Assembly (NCBI GenBank): GCA_936450465.1 | Contig: OW388290.1 | Location: 22,309,457 to 22,373,456, forward strand | Reading direction: 5' to 3' | Origin: Gibbula magus | Taxonomy: Eukaryota > Mollusca > Gastropoda > Trochida > Trochidae | DNA: 64,000 nucleotides | Part shown: positions 48,448 to 60,640 of the stretch, piece after piece | Layout of the letters: each line of letters begins with the position of its first letter | Numbering within the stretch: the first letter of the stretch is position 1 | The notes under the pieces: model-generated | Database searches by the model: none | Seen by the model: the letters and a program-made list of their open reading frames with translations, nothing else | What the model was told of the DNA's origin: nothing | Made by a program: the position numbers and the translations under genes

Positions 48448-48902
48448 AACAGTGTGTTTTTGGAGTCACATACAAATGCCAACGCAATAAATAAAGTTAT
48501 AGTATCGAAAAGTACTGACATTTGCCGAAAACTATCGTTTTAATGCTAGTCGATTTAGTATAGTGACGATATAAAATGAAGTAGTAATTTCTGGTCGAAA
48601 ACCGGACAATTCAGCGCGGCTGTCAAGCGCCAATAAGTCAAATGTAATTCTAGAAACTTACGTATGTACAACGGACAAAGAAAAATTTTGGTTGGTATAG
48701 GTCACAATATTACTGTGCATGTAAATTGGACGTGTAGTTTCGATTTCTGCTATAATTATGAACGACTGTTGCTGGATTTTCATTCAAACGTAATTTTCAT
48801 ATATTTGAGGGGGGTGAATATGCAACTACAATTAGCACCTGTAGTATTTTGGCACGTATCAAAGCCAAATAAAATATTATGAAAAACACCGAATGTCGCT
48901 CT
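48448..48902 (+). mobile_element. TTAA-type MITE family 1, degraded copy 3
   Basis: The interior matches 16779-17268 on the same strand (CGAAAACCGGACAAT, ACTGTGCATGTAAAT, AAAGCCAAATAAAAT). TTAA precedes the left end (48444-48447). The inverted ends have decayed and the right TTAA is not intact. Confidence 0.65.
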
Positions 48903-49689
48903 AAAAGGAAATTGACTTGTAAGAGACGAGAGTCGTTTAAAATGTGTTTTCTGAATATTTAGGCAACAACATAACCAAGTAATTGTCGACTTGGTAGACT
49001 TTTCACACAATCTTAAGAAAAAATAGTTTGGACGAAGATTCGTTTTCAAAAAGAAGCAAATACCTAATCACAGCACACAGGAAATAGTGATTTTTTTTCT
49101 GATAAAAGTAATATCAGACCTTAATTGCAAGAGCGGGATAAAGTGTTTGAGCTATTACAACTTCAGAGGTTTCTGTAACCAATGTGGAATTAAATTGAAT
49201 TAGTTTAAACACAACTATGTCTAGTGAAAAGTATCTAATCGTGGTAATAATTCATAACGCTGGAATTTTGAAAACGGAATCCAAGGGCCTCTGGTTAGAA
49301 CACATTTCCACAGCTCACTAGTTGTTTCAAGTTGTGACAAACGGTTGGACAGATGGTTGGATCAACACTAAGTTCGTCAACATGAATTATGTTATCTTGC
49401 ATGAATCTTCCACACGTACAATGTATGATGGTGACAGATTGTTCATTTCAAATGGTTGATTTTACAAACGTTTTTGTTTACATTTCCTTATTGTTTTAAA
49501 GCAAATGTTTAATTTTCAGTTTCAGTCGAATTATTTTTAACAAAATAACGACCATAGTCATACTTTTGAGCAGTGTTGCAAATGCTCGTTCCATTTGACC
49601 CTTCGTCAGTCATATCGAATCATTAACAGACACAAGACATAACAATGTATCATTGTCTAATCGGTTAATGAAATATCAATCATATACAT
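48903..49689. other. Non-coding stretch
   Basis: Nothing recognised before the start of the duplicated region. Confidence 0.3.
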
Positions 49690-51289
49690 CGTCTTTTGAT
49701 GAATTGTATTAATTTATTGTCGAGGCAAGTGGCAACATCACAGTGTTATGAATTATAGGTAGCAAATGGTGATTAACACCACTCTACCTGGCGTCATATG
49801 TCTCTCTTATCTGTTCTGAATAAATGTTTATGAATCTGCCACTTATTCAATTCAGATATTGAATAAAAACACAATTATTGGACCTAAAATAGAAGCTAAT
49901 GTTATATGTAAATAATGTCAAATGTATATGTATATTTTAAGCATAGCATTAACCAAGGAATTAACATTTAAAGCTTGTTATGACAAAAGTACCCTTAGTT
50001 TATAAGTTTTAAAAGATCGGATAAAAGTAGTGTTTTCCTTCTGTTTATAATTCTCAACCCGAACTGTATCAAATGAAAAAAGGTACATTGACATGTAAGT
50101 GTTGACTCAACACATATTTGAAAACAACCAATGAATTATAACAATGAACCAATTTCAATGAACATCAGAATGTTTATTCATTAAGTATCCTTGCTAGGGT
50201 TTCCTGTCACCTGCTTCTCTACGGCACGGACGATGACTTAAAATATTTTAAAGTTCTAGTTTGTTATTTCTTTTATCAAAAATGGGAAAATTTGGCGGTC
50301 ACCGAACGATTTAAAGAGGTAACCCAGATATGTATGTGATAGTAATAACACTCAGAGTAACATATTTACCGCGAATATAGGTGACCAACATCATGCGACA
50401 TGCATACGGGTAAATTTAAGCGCTTTCCCGTCACTGTACGAATAAGCCTCTACTGATAAAAACTTAATGCACATATTTTGAGATTAACTCACAAGTGCGC
50501 ATTGTTGGCGCAAAATGCTACTGAACGTGAGTTCGATTTCTGAGTCCCATCTCTCTTCTTTAAGTGATAACCGTCTACTTCAAAACTTGATTTGCAGGAG
50601 ACAAAACTATATATAACAAATATGCGTCTCTAGTTTGCACTCCACATAAGTAACTTCACCAAAATCCCTTATATTTCAAGAAAACTGATTTCTTTCGTTT
50701 CCTTGTGATAGTGATAGATCAGAAGTACATATATTTGTTCTTTGTATACATTTAATTTTGCCAAGCAATGGAAACTGAACCTTCTTTGTGTTAAAGGGCG
50801 TTGGTTATAGTACCTGGCGCCTCCGATGTGTACGAAAATAATCCCAACATTACAAACATTTTTCTGGTCCAAAGACATATTTCGTTTGGTAATGATTGAT
50901 ATATCGGAAGGTAATTTAAAAAAAAAATATAGACGGCAAGAGTAAATAATAAAGGACATAAAGTCTTCAATCAAAAGTGTACACCTGTTACAGCATAAAC
51001 ATCCTTCGGCAAAATTATGTTATAAAACATTTGGAAAGCGGTTATGAATTAAAGTATTAATTCTTAAAGCTGTATAAAGGAACAGTGAAGGTGAAGATAA
51101 CAACTAATTTGATGCCAAATACGGACATAAGGACAGAAATAAATATCTTGATTTTTGCATATTTTAAAATAGAAAAATGTCAACACTGTACATGTAATGT
51201 CGTAACTGAATACCAACTAAGACCAAAGACAAACCAGTAGGATTTGGACACCATGTTGGATCGATATTATGTGCAGAGACTCTATCAGA

Positions 51290-51712
51290 GAGTCTATCAT
51301 TTCCAGCCTACGCTAGCAGGTTTCACCTCTGTGCTGCCTTGAGATTCAGTGCAGTTTCACCCTAAGCCCGTCATTTCCAGCCAACGTTAGCAGCTAAAAC
51401 AACAAAGGCATAACTATATATCAGGTTATATTGATGTATGCTCTGCCCGATATCATAATTAAAACGTGATACAACATAGGTTAAAATCCTACACTCTTCA
51501 CCGGAAAAAACACAACACGGCCAAACGGTCTGTCCAAAACCCTTTTGCAAAAAACGTTCATTTCATCACCCCACGTGTGTTTGAACTGATATACAATTAA
51601 AAAGTATCATATTCTAATTTATGTATACTTCTCCACATAAAATACTCGCCCAAAATGGCTGCGATATTGCCGAAGCGGCGTTAAACAATAATTCACTCAC
51701 TCACCACATAAT
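51290..51712 (+). mobile_element. Two SINE relics
   Basis: 51290-51400 retains fragments of the first SINE family's body, twice (TTCCAGCC, GCAGGTTTCACC, TTCAGTGCAG). 51651-51710 keeps only the 3' end: GCGATATTGCCGAAGCGGCG, then TTAAAC and a CTCA repeat. Neither has a tRNA head. Confidence 0.55.
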
Positions 51713-52981
51713 ATAAGCTTTTTTCAGCCATCAACATCGATTTTATGTAGCACGCATATTTTTTTACTTGGATTTTTTTAATATCGTTTCCAAGTAGTCT
51801 TATGCAATACGTGTTATTTAATTAAATGGGACAGCAGTTTTTTTCAAACAGAACGTTAATACTCAAACTATCTAAAAGTCAAGAACTAGCTTATTTAATT
51901 TCTTAGAAATAAAATATTGATCCGCAAAAGAAAAGTCTTACAAGGATATTTGTCTATGTTCGTTTTTCTTTAGAGGCCCCAACAAAGGTTTCATCCAAAT
52001 AATGGTTGTCCAAAAAGTACATTATCAGATAATTAGAGTACCTTAACTTGTCTTCACGAAAGTAGCTCTCGCGTGTTTGAAATGTATTTGCAATTCAATG
52101 TTTGTCTGAGAGGAACCATTTTAAACCTTTTACTAACGAAACGTCTCAAGAAGGAATAGTCCTGTATGTATGTGTATTCTGGCATAGCATGGCTTGAAGG
52201 TCCCTTTATTGTAGACAATGTTGTTATGATTTATTTAAAAACATGTATTTATTATTTAATTCTGTAACACCTTTCTCGCTTTTCAGAACCTGTCAGGTAA
52301 AACATACAATGTGTTAAATGTCAACATTATACATATGCATATATATACATACTTATTTGCTGAAAGATCGCAGTCATTGAATAAAACTCTTTACACCACG
52401 TTCGTCATTATGTAACGTCATCTGCCCATTATGTTATACCTACTCGTGGATACTATGGCAGCGGGGTACGTGGAATGTGTACACCATGCGACTGGCGGGG
52501 TACATAAGAAAACGCTATCGACCGTTAGCCAATAAAAAAAACGAGGATTTTACTGTAAAGAAAGATAAAGTTTACTATCTGTACAAAGTACATCGTTTTA
52601 CATTGCTTCTACTGCATATTCAGAATGTCTATTAAACGGATCCAATGTATTTGTAATGGATATAATAATAGTATCTTCATAATGCGCACATATCCATGCA
52701 CAATGCATGCTCAAGGAGCCACACAATTATTACCCTGAAGGAATCGTACTTTCGGTGCCACCTTTGAAGCGCTCCGCGCGACCGTATAGGTCCATACATT
52801 CCCATGTCCGTGATATATGAATGAGATTTGTCTGGCTCTTGACCTTGTCTCTAGAGGAGTTTATCAATCAAAACGTTAGATGCATCAGCTTATTATTTTA
52901 TCTTACCCATATGGGAAGAAAGACACAGGGTAATATATTTTCTGTAAGTCACACGGGAGTTACACCTTTTCCTGGCTTTTG

Positions 52982-53015
52982 ATTGGCTGCTACAGAAAAT
53001 AAACTTTTTCATTGG
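52982..53015 (+). promoter_or_regulatory. Paired inverted CCAAT boxes upstream of the small gene
   Basis: ATTGG occurs at 52982-52986 (TGATTGGCTGC) and 53011-53015 (CATTGGTTGCC), 29 bases apart and about 240-270 bases before the ATG at 53253. Paired inverted CCAAT boxes are common in TATA-less animal promoters. No TATA box is seen in between. The link to the gene is inferred. Confidence 0.35.
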
Positions 53016-53252
53016 TTGCCGGAACTACTTCATTCATCTTTTCAGTTCATTCACTATTTTTTTTACACTCAAACTCTCTTCTACACGAGAACAAGGAAAA
53101 CGTAACCAAATGTACATTTATTTTTTATTAGCGATAAAGACGTTTCTATTATATCTACACACTTGTTGATCATATTTTAGAAAAAGAAAAAAATACTTTG
53201 GTAAATAAGGTAAGATAATTCGTCTGCTAATGAGTTGCCGATGTAAACAAAC

Positions 53253-53444
53253 ATGGCGTCATCCGTATTGCCGATAAAAGTGAATGACCTCGTAAAGGTT
53301 GATGGACGCATATTGGGAAGAGTGGTCAATATTGTTCAGCCACTGAACAGCTTCAATGTTTATGTTGTAAGAAGTATGCAAGGTGAGCTGCATGTGCCGA
53401 GATACCGCATACTTAACTTGGACAAATATCCTGTCATGCAGTAG
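53253..53444 (+). CDS. Candidate small single-exon gene, 63 residues
   Basis: The ATG sits in a good animal initiation context (AAAC before, G after) and opens a 63-codon frame ending TAG. A polyadenylation signal AATAAA follows at 53544-53549. The product is not recognised. Its middle (NDLVKVDGRILGRVVNIV, then FNVYVVRS and ELHVPRYRIL) alternates hydrophobic and charged residues like a small beta-barrel of SH3/Tudor type, which is an impression from pattern only. CAAGGTGAGC near 53379 is a strong splice-donor match, so this could instead be a first exon. It has no counterpart in the downstream copy of the duplication. Confidence 0.45.
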   Translation: MASSVLPIKVNDLVKVDGRILGRVVNIVQPLNSFNVYVVRSMQGELHVPRYRILNLDKYPVMQ

Positions 53445-53543
53445 GCCTACTGCATACACGACTTCCGGTCGATTTCACTGAACAATATTCAAATGTTCGC
53501 GGTGTTCTTCACCTTGTGTTTCTTGTTAAAAAGTTGACAGTCA

Positions 53544-53549
53544 AATAAA
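53544..53549 (+). terminator. Polyadenylation signal AATAAA
   Basis: Canonical hexamer about 100 bases after the stop of the 63-codon frame; a GT-rich stretch (CTGTCTGAGTTG) follows about 8 bases later. Confidence 0.45.
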
Positions 53550-53792
53550 ACCACTGTCTGAGTTGATTTTAAAAATTTGTTGTAGATTAAGAAAGAGTAG
53601 TTCGTTGTCTAGTCCTATATTTTCAATCTTGACGAAGTTGATTGTCTCGCAATGTGATGCGACTGTCACACGTAACGTCTCGCCTTCAAATGGAACACCC
53701 GACTGTACCCCTCACATTGTTCGACAAATTACGTTTTAATTGCAATTATGAGTAAAAAAAGGCAAGAAGTTAGGTTCAGTAAACCGATTTAA

Positions 53793-54146
53793 AGGCGCTG
53801 TAGCACGTTTTTTGCAAAATTTATTTTTTCAAATTTCCCATTTATAATGATAGTTTATGTCATTTAAATTAACTTTAGAGGGTAAAACATCTTAGTACAC
53901 AAACAAATTATCTGTAGTGGTAAAAACTATGTTGCGTATAAAGCAAAAATTGCATGGCGGCCATTTTATTGTGAACACAATTTATTATTTTGTATTACAA
54001 AAACGATTCCCATGGCTTAACCAAAACATGTACACTCGTTTTAAACTTTATTTTCCGAGGAGAAAAGGATGTTTTACTATTGGTGAAATTATTTTTCAAA
54101 TACATTTCATCAACTTATTTGAGCGAAAAAACGTGCTACAGCGCCT
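53793..54146. mobile_element. TTAA-flanked MITE, family 2, copy 1
   Basis: The ends are perfect 21-base inverted repeats starting AGGCGCTGTAGCACG and running into a T tract. TTAA lies immediately outside both (53789-53792 and 54147-54150). It is 354 bp with no transposase. The ends differ from family 1 apart from the initial AGG, so this is a second piggyBac-type MITE family. Confidence 0.9.
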
Positions 54147-54376
54147 TTAATGTACAATTACATGAATACATAAGAATAACACATTATACTAAGGAACTTT
54201 TTGTTCTCGCGTAATGCATTTGTTTAAAAAGGTAGTGACGCGATGAAATTCCTGGAAATTTAGTCTCATCACACGCGTAGGGATACGGGGATTCCCCAAC
54301 TACGGGTTTCCTTATAGAGGAACAGCTGATTTCTTTTTAGGGATTTTTAGAAAGAAAACGGATATGGGTAAGATAA

Positions 54377-54525
54377 ACAATAACCAACTCGTGACGGGGA
54401 ATGACAGATTATCTTTCCCTCGTCATATCAATCAAGTAATTGCCTCGCGCAAGGCTCGGCAATTACGTAATTGATATGACTCGGGAAAGATAATCTGTCA
54501 TTCCCCGTCACTCGTTAGTTATTGT
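54377..54525. repeat. Palindrome H4 with three CTCG bubbles
   Basis: Arms of about 70 bases close on a short loop. CTCG appears three times in the left arm and three times in the right arm at opposed positions, each making a TC/CT bubble, while the 27- and 10-base stems between bubbles pair almost perfectly. One further mismatch pair (CAAG against TACG complement) lies near the tip. The outer ends match palindrome H1. Confidence 0.92.
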
Positions 54526-55340
54526 CTAAATATTTCACAACGATCACTGTATTATTCAATGATGGTCAGTCAGTTTAATTGAGCAACGGATGAAGCTGTA
54601 TCGCTTAAATAATTATTCATCTCATTTCAAGTCAATGTCAATTTCATCGACAACATTGCCACTAAAAGCAGAAGTTGTCTTTCCCATTCCAGGGTGAATG
54701 GAGGTCGTGTGGAAGTCAGACCTGTTTATGTTTCCCACGAGGGTTCTGAGTTGCATTACAAGTATACATAAGACGCTCATCTAAGTGTCGTACTCATTCT
54801 GAGTTGAATACACTCAGATAGCTCATACACTCTAAGAGACATTTGCACTTGTCTTATGGTAACTGCCCTAAAGTATCTGTCTTAGAGTCTGACACTGGTG
54901 ACAATAGTGATAATTATAGGATGTCTAACAATCTTCCTATTTTATATCAACTTTATGGCCTGAGTAAAATAAGCGTGCTCTGTCTTGAGCCTTGGCAAAA
55001 CAAATATTATTTCACGAGGGACATAGGTCATTGCACTGGTCATTCTTCAAATTGATTTGCACTCTTTCTGTCCACTAAAGTCAATTGTTCCTCTGTGGCA
55101 AAACAACATTTTTCGTGAGGTTTCTGACATCCTTATAACACGTAATGATAATACTTATACAGGTTGCCCATTTATCTTGACGTCACTTAATTAATAACGA
55201 AGTTATAACGTTATAAAAAACAAAACTTATTGCTGTTTGCATTATAGACAGATGATAAACCTCTTACAATACATGTCTTTTAGATATTGAAAAATGCAAC
55301 AGTGTTATATTAAGCAGTAACGTATTTAAAAAAGCAGGGT

Positions 55341-56833
55341 TGACACTTGTATCATAATATCATATTCAATATGTACTAAATATTAAAACTAATTACTAAG
55401 TGGTAGTGGCAACGGAAGTGATTTTATCAGGGGAAGTACGTTTATTTTGTCATACAAAAGCTAGATGGAAACGAAAGTATGAAATAAGAGATGAAAAACA
55501 TATCAATGTATATATAGTAAAACAGGCCTCAGTAAGTAGTATATCTAATAGAGAAAAACCTATCTTCTTGCCACCTCGCACCCAAGAGGGACACACATTA
55601 TCATCACCACCACTCAAAGAACCAAAGATAATCAACTTAGTCAGAGGGTTCCCTGACAATCAGGAAAAGAGGCTCAACATCAAGTTACTTGATTAAGGTT
55701 TAACCTGGAAATGCAAAGAATTAACCAAGAGACCCGAGATCAATGATACATTTACATTCAGGTCAACTTCATGCCTCAGGCGTGTTCACACTCAGTAAAC
55801 ATTGGCTGTGTCAACATCGCAAGAAAGTAGTTCTAGTGAACTGAGAGCAAATTAAATAAATGAAATGAAAATCTCATCTTTTCTTTACACTGTATACCAA
55901 AATAGTGTTTGTTTAGTTGACCATCGTAGTTCTATTAGAAAATGTAATCATCTTTTCTAAAGGTGGTCAACAGTTCATGTTCGTTGCTGGACCTATGAAC
56001 TTAAGGTGAACGTCCTTTTACCATTATGAAATAAGGATGATAATAAGCATATTAATGTCGCTCAAATACCTATTCATGGTACTTTTATCATTGTTACCTT
56101 GATATAAATACATTCCTCTATTCATACTAAGCTCCTTGTAAATGTAACTGCATTTGAAGATTCTCATCCAAATTGGTTATACTTCGAAACCATAACACCA
56201 CTGCTTATTGTCATGCATGTTCTTTAGCAGCTCGCCATTTGCGTCAATTTAGATGGTATACTTCAATACAAACTTCTCTAGAGTCTGCAAATCGTTTAAA
56301 CTCTAGAACTGTATGTTGGACTGTTCAATCTAATTAAATGTACCGTCTATCTTGGATTCAGAGAATCGATACCAGTTTATATATACTGGTAACCGACCAT
56401 ACAACGAACTCGTCACTTACCCTGGAGGCATATGTAATGTTTATGAGGTAAACATTAAGAGAAGCAATATTTAAATGAGAAACTTCAGAGATGATTTATG
56501 TAAACATGGCTGTGAAAACACTGGAAACGTGTCCCTGTTGATGGCAGTCAAATAAGTAAAAGCACTATATCATGGTTCAGATTGGCTTAATTAAAACAAA
56601 AGGTTTGACAAAAAAAACAAATCCACCTTTTAACATAATTTGTTCAAAACGACAGATGGTTATATGGACAAACAACTTTACAGCACTTATTCTGTCATTT
56701 GTCTGCTAAACAAATAATGTGAACTGTCGCTATTTTAAATGGTTAAATTTACTTACAAAATAAGTTGTTTAGAATATCTGAGATCTGACCGTTAATTAAT
56801 TGAAGTAAATGCTTCAATTTCAGTTATATAAAG
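55341..56833. other. Non-coding stretch
   Basis: The plus frame at 55400-55696 (98 codons) has no domain or start context that stands out. Nothing else recognised. Confidence 0.3.
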
Positions 56834-56974
56834 AATACTAAACGACGTTCCGTTTAATAGCATATTTATGAAAAGAATGACGTGTTTGTATTGAACGAGC
56901 GAAAGCGAGTTAAATACAAATACGATCTCACGAGTTTCATAAAAATGTTATTGAACGGAAACGAGTTTAGTATT
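56834..56974. repeat. Palindrome H5 with one intact and two decayed bubbles
   Basis: The tip is CGAGC-GAAA-GCGAG, a CGAG/CGAG bubble closed by a GAAA loop. Further out, the right arm has CGAG at two more sites. The left arm opposite reads CGAC and AGAA: the tandem G.A core is kept but closing pairs are lost. Arms are about 80% complementary, suggesting an older copy. Confidence 0.75.
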
Positions 56975-59079
56975 TGATTTATTACTCACTGATTTACATG
57001 CCAATTAATTCCACAAACTCGTCGATAAATGGGACACATTCCATTGCGACTGCGGCGCTGACATTGTGACATCATATGTTTGCCATTATGACGTCACGAC
57101 AATCGGCAGCATGCAATGTTATTACACAATGTGTAATAACAGTGTAGATGTATTAAACTGCGATATCTTCAACGTGTGAGTAATAAAGTTCTCTATTCTT
57201 CCGAACTTAACATCAAGTTTGAAAAAAACCAAACGATTTCATCTTTTAGAAAATTACAACAGTCAGAGTCATAAACATTCAATGTGCTGGAAGTGTAACA
57301 AGTCATAGTGTTTAACATACACAACATGTGTGATTGATGAACAGTAATGTAATAACACTCATATAAACTAACCTTCTGATAAACTGTAATCAAACTGTAA
57401 TCCTTTCCACCTAGTCCACCTGGAACCTTTAGAACCTCATATGAGGTACCTGTACTTATTTCAACTTCATCTTTTTATTTTGATATATGTGCACGTGACC
57501 ATAGAGTTTGAACATTTCGTACATATATGTATTAGACAGGTACACATTAATCATACGTTTTCATCTTATATTTATATTATTTAAAAAATGTTACATCATG
57601 ACTTTGTATAAAAATAAAGTGTTCATACATGTAATCTTTGGAACATTTATACAAAAATATAAAAAAATATAACAAAAAACCTTGTGATGAAATGTATTTA
57701 TTTATTTTCGAGGCATGAGGAACATCAATCATTAATATGAATCGTAGGAAGCAAGTGATGTTTCCGATTAACACCAGCCTACATAGCTTTATTTGTCTTA
57801 CCTGTTTTTTTTTAATGTTTTAAGAATATGTTATCTATTTGATATAGATGCTTCTGTGTAAAGACACAATTATTAGACCAAAATTAGACGGTAATTTTAA
57901 ATGTAAATAATGACAAATGTAAATGTATAGACATTTTAAATGTATTTATCTCATAAAAACTATTGTTTTAACTTAGTCTCGTTAACAAGCTCGGATAAAA
58001 TTGGAAAGTATCAAATGAAAAAAAAAATCAACATGTAAGTGTTGCCTAAAAGCAGACTTTGAAAACAACCAATGAATTTTAACAATGTACCAAAATTCAA
58101 TGAACATCAGAATGTTTATTTTTTATTAATTACCCCTTGTAGGAGCTCCTGTCGCCTGCTTCTCTATATGTTTGTGTCTGTTTACACATGAACTGATTTC
58201 CATAAGTGAAGGGAACTCAAGTTGTAAACTTGAACTGTCTGAGACAAGACTATATATATAACATACGTCCGTCTTGGTTGTGTACTTAACATCAAACTTT
58301 ACCAAACTCCTTATACAAAAGAATCCTGATTTAATTCGATAGGGCACGTCACACGTTCAAAGTATTATTTATATATAATACATTTTGTCGAACCTCCTTT
58401 GTCTGGAAGGACCTTAGTTAAAGTACATGTACCTAGAGTATTCCACCTCTCAACATCAACATCTGTATTGTGATCTATATATCTCATTGGAATTAGGAGA
58501 TAACCATACTGTGTCAACGACATATAACGGAATTATTACAGCTCTAAATATAATTAAAAGTCAAAGGTGTATGTGTACCATATCAAGGATTTTATATTGA
58601 ACTTTTATTCTGACGTTTTGAGTGCAAACATTCCAAGGCCTGACATTTATAATGATCTGACGTATTGGTAATCTCCAATGACGGTTTTTGTCATACGGCA
58701 TCGGAAAATAGCAACAATTTCCGAATGTATTAAAGGGAGCTCACTGTATTATGTAGACAAAAACTTTCCAAAACCAGCGTCTACATTCAGGATAATGTTT
58801 GCAATATTACAGTTATCAGAAGACATACTGCCCGTTTTAACTTTGTTATCGCCCGAATTTAATTTATTCGAGAACTTTTAGAACATAGTAAAATGCCATG
58901 TTGTTGAATGATAGATATTTTCAACTTGTTTTTTTAACTTTCGCCGTTTTTTGTCTTATTTTGATAGCTTTCAGGTGTATTAGCCAAATTATTTTTATTT
59001 GGTGCAATTTTAATCAGAATAATGGCTCATTTTAACCCAGCTTCGTGCATGTGAGTATTAGGAGAATTGTCGCATTTGC

Positions 59080-59180
59080 AGGACGCAGTAAACAGAGCAC
59101 TGTATAACAAAATTATACCATCTCTGATTGTTCACAGTAGCCAATCAGATACGCCTATTTCGCAAAGTTATGGTAAAATG
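59080..59180 (+). repeat. Interspersed repeat R3, truncated copy 3
   Basis: It retains only the 3' part: GCACTGTATAACAAAATTAT, TTCACAGTAGCCAATCAGAT and TATTTCGCAAA. Confidence 0.65.
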
Positions 59181-59791
59181 ATTTATATATCTAAAGTTCA
59201 CAACTTTTAAACAGTAAGGACTAATCATACAGTTGTACTCAGGACACACTCTGTTCAATCAAGGTGATGCATCTTTCACAGCATTTTGGAAAGTGATTAA
59301 TATATGTAGTGAATTATTAATATACACATCTTTATAAAGTCACAACGAGTATGAAAATAATCAAAATGGCATCTAAACTAGTAAATATGGACCGAAATAA
59401 ACATCTTGAAGTTGTATTTTTTTGAACGGACGTTTGCTCAAATCAAAATAGAAAATCATCAGTTATTTTTGAAAATGGCAAAGACTTCCATGTTAAGAGC
59501 AACATGTCATGCAAATTGAAAAATGTGGTTTATGTCATTTCTTGTGAAGAGTGCGATCTCACAGGACAAACTAATAACTTTAAAAAAAGTTACAGCGTGC
59601 AAACAGCAAATAAGAGATGAAAGTTTAAGACACCTAAATAAAGCAACATGTATCTCAGTGTATTAAAGGTGAATTTAAAATGTTTCCTTTTTACGAAATA
59701 TCCAAAAATGGAAGTGACATAACGACTCAATTAGTAACAAAAGAACATTATTACCCACGTGGTACTTCGTAAAGGGGCTTCATAACAATCT

Positions 59792-59815
59792 GTTATGACA
59801 CATATGTGTCATAAC
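59792..59815. repeat. Perfect 24-base palindrome
   Basis: GTTATGACACAT is followed directly by its complement ATGTGTCATAAC with no loop. Weaker flanking complementarity (GTACTT...AAGTAC) extends it to about 59763-59826. Confidence 0.85.
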
Positions 59816-60640
59816 ACCTTCAAGTACTTTGATTGGCTTACAATGAATTTTGACATTGCCCGAAGTACTTTATTCATTCATAAAACGAACGTGAATTAAT
59901 TCATGAAATTACAATAACTTTACGACAACACTTACGAGTTGTTATTAATATATATCTCATTCTTCAGTTAAATGAAATCGTTCTCACAGCAACAATTGAT
60001 TTTAATTGAATAATTAACAAATACATCATGACTAGAGGCGAGCTAATAATCACAAAGTTGAGAATGCAGAAAGAGTTTTGCTCTCTGTCTTACCGTTTGG
60101 AATGAGATTGACATTGCAAAGAAACACTATTCTCAGTCTCGATCACAATGAAAACAACGTGTTCGAAAGGGTGCATAGTAACTTTATACTCACAAAATAA
60201 AAATAAGCGAAGGAAAGTCATTTGAACGGCGATGTTCATCTAAAACTTGCATTTAATGAGGTTGTTTTAACTTGTTATCATATTTCGATGACGATAAACA
60301 TGCTAATGGCGGCCGCCATGACATGTAATATTCAAAGGACGGATAACTCTCATCTCCTGTCATCGAGCAGAGAGATTTTATATTGCGTACGCTTTCCTTC
60401 CAAATGATTATTGCAACTGGTTTTGCTTTACCGAACATCACAAATAATAAAATGGTTCGATTTTTAAAAGTGTGAATATTTAATGTTGCAATATTATGAA
60501 CTTATAGATGCTGTAACGGGGTTCATATTACTCCGCTGTTCCGATCCTTTATAGGGACAACATAAATATACTTTTAAACACAATAAATTGTATAAAATAC
60601 AAGTTGGTAATAAATAGGATACATAACTCGTTCCCATTTC

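Larger units (their letters stand above)
49690..55340 (+). repeat. Large tandem duplication, copy 1
   Basis: Several blocks match the downstream copy (57680-62920) in the same order and strand: 49690-50225, 50630-50800, 51918-52320, 54545-54810, 55050-55110 and 55230-55340. Between them are stretches with no partner, notably 52330-54540, which contains the candidate gene at 53253, a MITE and palindrome H4. Offsets range from about 7.6 to 9.7 kb, showing insertions and deletions in both copies. Confidence 0.75.

Noticed and set aside
55400..55696. 98-codon plus-strand frame as a gene
   Set aside because: Charged and proline-containing but without any family resemblance, start context or counterpart in the duplicate copy.
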